Assembly (NCBI GenBank): GCA_037576215.1
Contig: JBANDB010000004.1
Coordinates: 372,001 to 436,000, forward strand
DNA: 64,000 bases
Source of the DNA: Armillaria gallica
Lineage: Eukaryota > Basidiomycota > Agaricomycetes > Agaricales > Physalacriaceae
Direction: 5' to 3'
This document shows positions 57,060-64,000 of the stretch, piece by piece. The notes beneath the pieces are model-generated. The model did not search any database. It was given only the letters and a program-made list of their open reading frames with translations, and was not told the origin of the DNA. Position 1 is the first letter of the stretch, and every line of letters starts with the position of its first letter. A program made the translations under genes and the position numbers.

Positions 57060-57342
57060 ATGTTCAGAAGCTTCTGTGCCTTAATTGAAATTGATGTCAT
57101 AGGACACATGATCTCTATCAATGGCATCAATTGTCGTCAAGGGCTGGAAAATACTCTAAATTTCTGTTTCTCCCACTCTCATTTTTTCATGCAGGGTCTT
57201 AGAGATCACAATGATGATGATGTTCCTCCAACAGCAGCATACAGGAATAGCATCGCCAGTCAAAACAGGAGGAAGGCTGATGAAGAGGATGTTGACAATG
57301 TTCAAGCCAGCATCACAACAAGTGGTAGAATGAGTTGGAGCT

Positions 57343-59121
57343 GTGTTGGTAGAAGAGGATGAGGAGAAGATTAAGATGTTGTTGTCATCTAGTCAGTCAT
57401 TGATGGATGATATTCACAGGCCATCTGGACTTGGGCCAACAATCGAGGAGCATGTGAGTGTCATGCGTGCATACCGCATTCAGGTCCTGTGTATTCCTCC
57501 CTATTGCCTGCCCAAGCCAATGCCTGAAATCCCACCATTGCTGGTGGAAATACTCACCACAATTCTCTCGTTACTCCCATGTATGTCAGTGCCTACACTC
57601 ACTCTGCTCTCCCACAATTTTTCTCTGCAGCACAGGCCATGTTATACAGCAACCTCAACATGTGTGATGTTTGGAATCCCAACACACTGTGGATATTCCT
57701 TGTCATGCAATGAGATCTCACATCTCTCATGCACACTCTCTGTGTCCCTGCATGGCCATCTGCCCAGACTCGCGCATATCTCATACACCATGTTCTCGCA
57801 TGCATGAACAACCTCCGCTCTTTGACACTCCCTTCATTTGATATCCACATCGTACAACACCACTCTGCTTTCGGACTATGCCATATCAAGTTTGGGAACA
57901 CACATCTCTCTGGTCAGGCTGAGGGTGAGCCTCTCACATAGCTTGATGGCCAGACCAACGTCGTGTCCCTCCATTTTCTATTCCACATTGATGATGAAGA
58001 TGACAACACGTCACCACCCGTGCCACTGCCCACCATGCCTATGCGTGCCCACCTTCTCTCCATGCCCATCATGCCAAGCCAATTATTTCTGTTTCCCATG
58101 CCTCTGCTATCACCGCTCCTGCCTACTCCAATGCTGACTCAGGACACTTTCATGTATACTGCCAACACTCTGCTGTTGAGAGTACGAGCCATGACTTCAG
58201 GAACAGTCGTTTGGACTTTAAATTAGTTACTGATACTTACAATTTTTGCCATTTTCACAGCCACACATCTTAGTGACCTACCGCCCCCTAAGACGTGAGT
58301 ACCTTACATTTATTTATACCATACCTTACTGACACACAGTAGATATATTCTATTCCATCCTTACAGGTACTGTACACATTTACTTGGCGACCTACCACCT
58401 GCTAAGATATATATTCTATTCCGTCCTTACAGCCCAATCCTCCCTGCATTCATCTCATTGCAATCTCTTGCCACCGTGTCCATCCAAAGATCCCCGGTCC
58501 ACTGCTCAACATCTGCTGCCCAATCTTACCACTCTCCAAGGCCCCCCACATCTTGTCATCCTTCTCACACCTTCTCGTCCTCTAATTGACATGTCTATTA
58601 CCATGTCTACACCAATCTATGCCAGGTTTTGATCTACGACCACCCTCGAGTCTCTCTCTCCCTCTGTTCACAGCCTCCACTTCAACTTCAAGTCTGTGAG
58701 CAAATGTATGGAGGAAAAAACACTTTGTAGTGCCATCGTTGTATGCCCTGCCATTGAAGAACTCAAAATAGAGGGCGATGCTGGCAAGGAGTGCTGGTGT
58801 TCCATCATCCCTCATTTCAAGTCTCTTCAAGTCCTAGTTATGCATATGCCCAGGACCATACAAGTAAAAACAGCAAAGGAAGAGCTCAATGAGAGGTTCT
58901 CCCTCCCGAAACATGCCAGAACACACTCGATGTCATCCACCCTCAGCCACTCTGGCCACTTCATGGTTGTCAGTGAACGAGCCTGTGCAGCTTGTCTAGC
59001 CAGCGCCTGCCCTGCACTTCAACGTGTCATCTTCCTAAATGGAATACAGTGGCACCATCCATCTCCCTCTTTCCCCCCTCCCGGTCCACACCAAGTCTCC
59101 CATTCGATGATCTCTTCATGA
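57343..59121 (+). pseudogene. F-box/LRR-type gene, mushroom family, broken
   Basis: This resembles the very large F-box families of Agaricomycetes (substrate receptors of SCF ubiquitin ligases). The F-box-like part is IPPLLVEILTTILSLLPCMS followed by VPTLTLLSHNF (about 57520-57620). LRR-like parts follow in another frame: HVLACMNNLRSLTLPSFDIH, FGLCHIKFGNTHLSGQAEGE, a TAG where Trp fits ('LT*LDGQTNVVSLHF'), FHIDDEDDN; then LLPNLTTLQGPPHLVILLTP, LIDMSITMSTPIYARF and VCPAIEELKIEGDAGKECWC; finally ACPALQRVIFLNGIQWHHPS. Frame changes and short gaps (58230-58440) could partly be introns, but the stops indicate decay. CpG and GC content are higher than in neighbouring sequence. Confidence 0.65.
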
Positions 59122-59934
59122 AGAAGATCAATCGTGATGTTCCTCTGCCTCTGCTTCCTCGGAAAATTTTCCCTTTGATGGAGCAACAGTTCGTGAAGGC
59201 AGAGCAGTGCTTTGACCTCAACAATAGCAATGATGACGATAATGATTCCCTGTTCTATAACCAAAGTCCAAGCAGGCAGAGTAATTCAATACAATGCTGT
59301 CAAGAACAGGTGGAAGTTGAAGTTCACGGTGCTGGAAAGATGGTAACGGCGCTGGTGTAGTGTAAGGTATGCCTCTTTTCCCCTGCCCTTACTATACAAT
59401 GTCCTCATGTTACATACTTTGCAGGTCCTCTGCCATCGCCATTAAAACATATTGTTTTGCTCTGGATTCAGGTGTATATCTTTATCTTTATTTATCCCTA
59501 CCCTTGTTCTTTGACTGGTGGGTTTATACCCAAATACATGCTTTGTGGTCCCAGATTATTCGTTCAGATCCAGTCAGCAAACCAAGTCTCAAGTCAAAAG
59601 CCTACAGAAAGTTCCATATGGAACCACACACACAAATCAGGTCGACAAATCAACGCATAAGAATTGGGGCAGGCCTGTGTGACTTTGCTTCCACACTTGT
59701 CCCACATCAATGTGCATCATTCATGTATCCTTTTGTCCTCTGGCTGAGGATTTTGTGATGGTCCCTCTTTGTGTTCTGCCTTCTCTATTGCACTCGTGAT
59801 GCTCACCTTGGGGGGCATTCACCCGTTTTTGTCTCCAGGATGATGCCTTGTAATGTAACCTGAGTCACTGAATGCACTGATGTAGCTTAAAGGACATGGC
59901 TGTTTCACTGTTTTTCACTGGTCTCACAAATGTT
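59122..59934. other. 3' side of the F-box relic, no separate gene
   Basis: The frame at 58992-59360 continues past the F-box relic but reads in a shifted frame (DLNNSNDDDNDSLFYNQS). No known motif is visible. The remainder to 59934 is non-coding as far as I can see. Confidence 0.35.
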
Positions 59935-60215
59935 TTACTACCACCAACGTCATACCCCAGTAAAGAATATGTTCATTTATACTCCTGATTTTCCTCCTAG
60001 TTCTCTGGCTACTTTCAGTGTGCAGGAAAGCATGCATGGATTGGCTCTCCATCCTGCATCAAGTCATAATGCCGGTCTTGTATATCTTTTACTGCCACCG
60101 ATGTCCCATCCCAGCATTCATCTACACTCCCCATTTTCATCCTGGTTCTCTCACTTGGCCTTTGGCATACAGAAAGACATGTACCGGTTGTCTTTCCATC
60201 CTGCATGCTATCTTT
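59935..60215 (+). repeat. Diverged tandem duplication, two units of about 130-150 bp
   Basis: Unit 1 (about 59935-60055) and unit 2 (about 60088-60210) share, in order, TTTTACTACCACCAACGTC/TTTTACTGCCACCGATGTC, CATTTATACTCCTGATTTTC/CATCTACACTCCCCATTTTC, a CCT(A/G)GTTCTCT segment, AAGCATGCATGGATTGGCTC/AAGACATGTACCGGTTGTCT and TCCATCCTGCATC/TCCATCCTGCATG. The translation is repeated too (GLALHPAS and RLSFHPAC). Origin unknown. Confidence 0.6.
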
Positions 60216-61233
60216 CTAGATGAAGTCGAATTCCGGAGTCCACCTCCCTCTTGGTACCGACCGTCTCTTTTGCTTCTATCCATCAATGATACTCTTGTTC
60301 CCAAGACATGTTGTACATCAAAGTCTCTAGCATCCAGATTCCGCTCATCCCTGGGTCATCGCTCCAAACCTACTTCAACTTGCGGCTAGGGACATGTATC
60401 TGAATCTGATGGGGATGGAGAACCTACTCTAAACTGCATCACCACCTCAGTGGTTCCGTATTATTATGGTCTAGGTTTTTACTTGTGAAATCCCAAGTGT
60501 AGAGGTCAATAATTCCAGCCATTACTGATGCTAAACGGGGACCTTGTGCATGTGCTGCTTTCAGGAATCCGTGGAGAAGTAAATCAGATGCTACCATTCC
60601 TATCACCTTCAACGCTGCACTTGGATTAACTCATCCATGCAAAACATTGATAGTGTCTTCTATTATCTTGCCTTCTAACATGTTCATATTATTTTGTTTC
60701 TCTGCTCCGCACATCAACAAACGAGGCAACATTTGTCATGTAGCAAATATGATTATGACCAAGGACTGTCAAACAGCAGAGCATATCTCCGTGGAATGGC
60801 AACGAAGGAAGATAAGCATTCAGTTTGCTTCCTCGTTGCAAAGACTACAGGACTATATTGCAACGCTTGTCAGAAATACAGCTTTCTAGCCGTCTTGACA
60901 TTTCTACTTTATGAATGACTGATCATGGGAGGGTAGGGGCGAAGACTTTGGCAGAGACACTACATTCACTGGAGTCCTTCGATGTGACTATCAACAAGGC
61001 CATCCATTGATGCAGGGATATTAAAACAACAACCGACTTGTATCGGCTCTCCCTTACACTAGGACATCACTGTCTGCTCATTGTTAGGGATATTTTAGAT
61101 ATATTGTCTCTCGTACGAAGTCTGAACCTCAATGTCCAACTTTGGGGTCCTTTACCCTTTCCTTCCCCTTATGCAATCTGGATTCATGGCGGGTTTCTGC
61201 AGAACTCATGTGATAGTTGAATATATTTGACAG
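60216..61233. other. No assigned gene
   Basis: Plus frames 60018-60389 and 60647-60918 and the block around 60960-61200 (LYRLSLTLGHHCLLIVRDIL) have a leucine-rich flavour and could be an eroded F-box/LRR gene, but the evidence is weak and no clear exon chain emerges. Confidence 0.35.
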
Positions 61234-63960
61234 CTATGTGAAAGTATTTAGCTCACAATAGATCAAAGGATTGTACCATCCACATACCCAACTGATGCCG
61301 TTCCTGCAATGCTTTTCTGCCTCAAGCCGCTCAGCCAGAATGCGGACAGTCTCCTTCATACTCTCCAGATGTTCCTGCTCATCTGGTAATGTGTCTCTGC
61401 CCAATGTGTATTTCTCGAACGAATATTCATCATTTTCTGACAGTGTTTTCATGATTCTATCCCATTCAGAGTGATTGGGATGGATTGAGACTAGGGACGA
61501 TAAGATGTGGTGTCACAGAGCATCGCTGTATGTGATGGCTGCACAAATAAAACCAATGACGTGCACTTGATGAAGGTCTTGGATATGCCAGTCAAGAAAA
61601 TCATCTGATTGATCTTCTGGGAGATTCCCCATCTTGGCTTCCGAGATCCCAGTGATATAACCGTGCAATACTTTGATGAGCTCTGAGTGGAGCTTTTTTC
61701 GCACTGCAATATCACCAAATCCTGCTTTCTCTCAGAACGCTTCATATGCATCTTTGACTCTCAAAGAGAAAGCGTGACCCAATAATGAGCTAACTGCGCC
61801 CTTTGCTGATTTGCAACATTGAGTGTGATGTGTGTCAGCAGACACATACACGGTGATCATATAGGATTTATTCGAGCTGAATTCATTCTGGATATCTCCA
61901 AGAATATTTGACCAGAAGGGCTTCTTGGCCCATTCTGCAGGAGGTCCAATGTGGCAGTACTTGGGGCCCATCTCCACAAAACATGCCATACATTCAAGAG
62001 CCCAAGCATGGCATCTCCAAGATTTGTATGAGGACTTCGAATCCCTGAATAAAGGAGATGCGATGTAAGACAGTATGTCCTGGAAAACCTCTGTCTGATG
62101 GTTTTTCAAAGAAGGTTCAGCGATGTAGTAAGTTTTGTTCTTTATAGCATGTAGTGAACTATGCCAGAGCTGAGATCTGGAAATTTCGGAATGGTTTGAA
62201 AGCTGGATCACCCATTGGAAGTACCTTATGGTCTCTTCCAAAAGTGTTGATTTGAGATAATCATTATCTCCACTTGAACAGGGTTTCTTGAATAAGGACA
62301 GAAGACTTCAGAGAAGCTTTGGTTTGAAATATTTTACTGAGGCATGTGCCAAAGTACAGGTATATGATGCGGAGGGAGTATTTGATCAGGAATATATTTT
62401 GATGAGAAATCTGTGACACATCTCATCAGTGAGAAAGTTCTCTGGGTTGTTAAACAACCTTTTCTAAACTGTATAACAGTCCAAGATGTTCTTCCAGACA
62501 AGAGGATGGTGAAGACTATTGTTCGTTAAGGTGGCCAAGATGACTTGCATCTGCTTCTTATGCTTCTGAATATGTGGGTCATCGATGGAAGACAGAGTGA
62601 TCGACAGGGTATCTGAGATATCTTTGGTCAAGAAATCCAGATCATGTTCTCCGAAGAGTCCAGATGGGAACTTCCTGTGCAAAGCAGGGAACAGAATCTC
62701 CAACCAGAGGAGTGGCTCAATTCTGTTGTCGATATTGGGAAGATCCTTAGGAATCCACCAAGTAGACCCATCTCGGGTCAGCTCCATACAATCCATCAAC
62801 ATTCTTTCTTTCTCCTCTCATATTTCATCCCAATGATGACTGAATAACCCCTTAGCAGACATGATGTAGTCTGGAGATAATCCAGAAAGAGCCTAGATAA
62901 TGAGACAATGGATGGCTGACATCGATGATCTCTCGTACAACCAACAAAGCGCATCAACTTTGCTTTCGATACGTGATTTCTCTGCCGCAACTGTCTCAGA
63001 GACCTGCAATGCATTGGCTGCAGAGGGTTTCTGTACTTCTGGCCATGAAATCGTCTTCCAGACTGCAGTAATTGATTTAAGTAACAGAACAGTGATAATC
63101 CAGAAAATAAAGGTGAGGGGTGTTGTCCATGGACACTCTGGCTTGACTAGCGGGATAAAACTGGATATCAAGTAAAATAACACAGTAAGAATGGTTGACA
63201 CTTCCATGAACCAATAAATCAAGCCACCCATGTTCTCACCAGCATACAACACAAGGCCATATAAAAATGTGACAAGGGAAGTATGCAGCAGGAATTGCAG
63301 GAGGGTAATTGAGAGGCGGACGCCCCAAATAATAAGGCCTCTGTAACATACATGTCAAGTAAGGACATGAACTTGGCGTTTTCCAGAGATGGGCAACAGA
63401 TAATGGCAATACTGTGCATCTACAAGAATGGTGAAAAATGCAGCTACAAGGCTGAGAGTAAGACTCATAAACCATAGCGCATTTATGAACCAGTCGTTTG
63501 GGTCCGGAGTGAAAGGAGTGGAGGGGTCAGTGCCGGAAGTGGTGATATCATCAATGGAAGTGCCATTTGCTAGTCCACATTGTATGTTGATCTGATCAAA
63601 CAGTAAAAGAGCTGACATTTGCTGATAGTTTGGTTCAAGATTTGGTGAAGATTGAACTATGAAAGTGGTGACAACCATGGAGAATAATCCAGCCTGTAAT
63701 AGATAAATGATTGATAGGATGAAAAACACATTTGACAGAATCAACTCACAAAAACTAGGAGGATATTCACTTCTCCTCTCTGTTCTGCAACCATGTCGGT
63801 GTCGTAATTCCAGCTTTCATTCAAATAGGCAGCCCAAACCCCTGATGCCAACCCTGCTTCTTTGAAAGGTGGACTTGGTGCATTTGCTCAAGAGTCACCT
63901 AGAGTGGCTTGTGAGTATATATTTAATGTGTGATGAAGCACGCATACCAGTTGGCATTCC
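61234..63960 (-). pseudogene. DUF6535-family membrane protein, copy 2, disabled mainly by CGA-to-TGA stops
   Basis: Better preserved than copy 1. Landmarks: VWAAYLNESWNYDTDMVAEQ, EQRGEVNILLVF, a GTGAGT...TTACAG intron (about 63692-63750), AGLFSMVVTTFIVQSSPNLE, QQMSALLLFDQINIQCGLAN, FINALWFMSLTLSLVAAFFT; then TRHVCYRG-type text with TGA at 63355-63357, GLIIWGVRLSITLLQFLLHT, VSTILTVLFYLISSFIPLVK and KVDALCWLYERS. Then come TAG at 62893-62895 (Gln expected), TGA at 62818-62820, RMLMDCMELTRDGSTWWIPK, TGA at 61732-61734 ('DAYEAF*EKAGFGDI'), KVLHGYITGISEAKMGNLPE, TGA at 61513-61515 ('SDAL*HHILSS') and a C-terminal coiled coil (EHLESMKETVRILAERLEAE). Apart from these stops and an irregular part near 62.25-62.45 kb, the frame is open. 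The N-terminal exon may begin near or beyond the window edge. Confidence 0.78.
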
Positions 63961-64000
63961 CTCAGGTGATCCAGCAGCTTGGCACAGTACATCAAAAATT

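Noticed and set aside
61513..63357. TGA recoded as Arg (altered genetic code or read-through)
   Set aside because: Other genes here use TGA as a normal terminator, the changes fit CGA to TGA transitions, and Trp and Gln codons also became TGA/TAG/TAA. Decay explains all of it.

Overview
The window is fungal and repeat-rich, and everything recognisable points to a mushroom-forming basidiomycete (Agaricomycetes). The evidence is short GT-AG introns of about 45-60 bp, a tnp2 (CACTA) transposase with its usual divergent partner gene, a chromodomain Ty3/gypsy element, a Helitron, a mushroom-type F-box/leucine-rich-repeat gene, and multi-pass membrane families of the DUF6535 and DUF6534 kind. A large ectomycorrhizal-type genome would fit, but that is inference. 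No rRNA, conventional tRNA, CRISPR array or bacterial-style operon is visible, and I see no clearly intact host housekeeping gene.

Layout. 0-12 kb: a decayed solo-LTR-like repeat (1523-3102), then a ruined Ty3/gypsy pol (5.9-11 kb) broken by a 263-bp MITE, a 1.7-kb LTR-like block and a small palindromic repeat. 12.9-19.5 kb: a CACTA-type element, nearly intact, with a divergent accessory gene, a five-exon tnp2 transposase (1004 codons plus stop, one in-frame TGA) and a downstream gene, bounded by AGGATGA/TCATCC subterminal repeats. 19.5-27.4 kb: AT-rich, with one membrane-protein gene (21.05-22.34 kb), a pair of paralogous ORF relics and diverged repeats. 27.4-41.7 kb: a minus-strand Helitron Rep/helicase gene, split by a MITE and by a 9.8-kb LTR retrotransposon (423-bp LTRs, target duplication ATGTC). 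That retrotransposon holds a 1675-bp solo-LTR-like insertion in gag and, where protease/RT/RNase H/integrase should be, a 2.95-kb near-perfect snapback palindrome with tRNA-like sequence near both ends. 42-46 kb: an unrecognised ORF of about 380 codons beside an LTR-like block. 46.5-51.5 kb and 61.2-64 kb: two broken DUF6535 genes. 52-54.5 kb and 57-59.4 kb: F-box/LRR relics and a DUF6534-like gene.

How it fits together. The window is a stack of insertions whose order can be read. Removing the retrotransposon plus one ATGTC, or the MITE at 30.4 kb plus one AAA, restores the Helitron frame exactly. Removing the MITE at 6.1 kb plus one TTT restores the gypsy frame, and removing the insertion at 33.4 kb plus one CTGG/CCGG restores the gag frame. 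A 263-266-bp MITE family (CACTG...CAGTG ends, 3-bp duplications) occurs four times. Disabling stops sit mostly where Arg (CGA), Trp (TGG) or Gln (CAA/CAG) is expected, which indicates C-to-T decay on either strand. The youngest insertions keep CpG and GC; older sequence has lost them.
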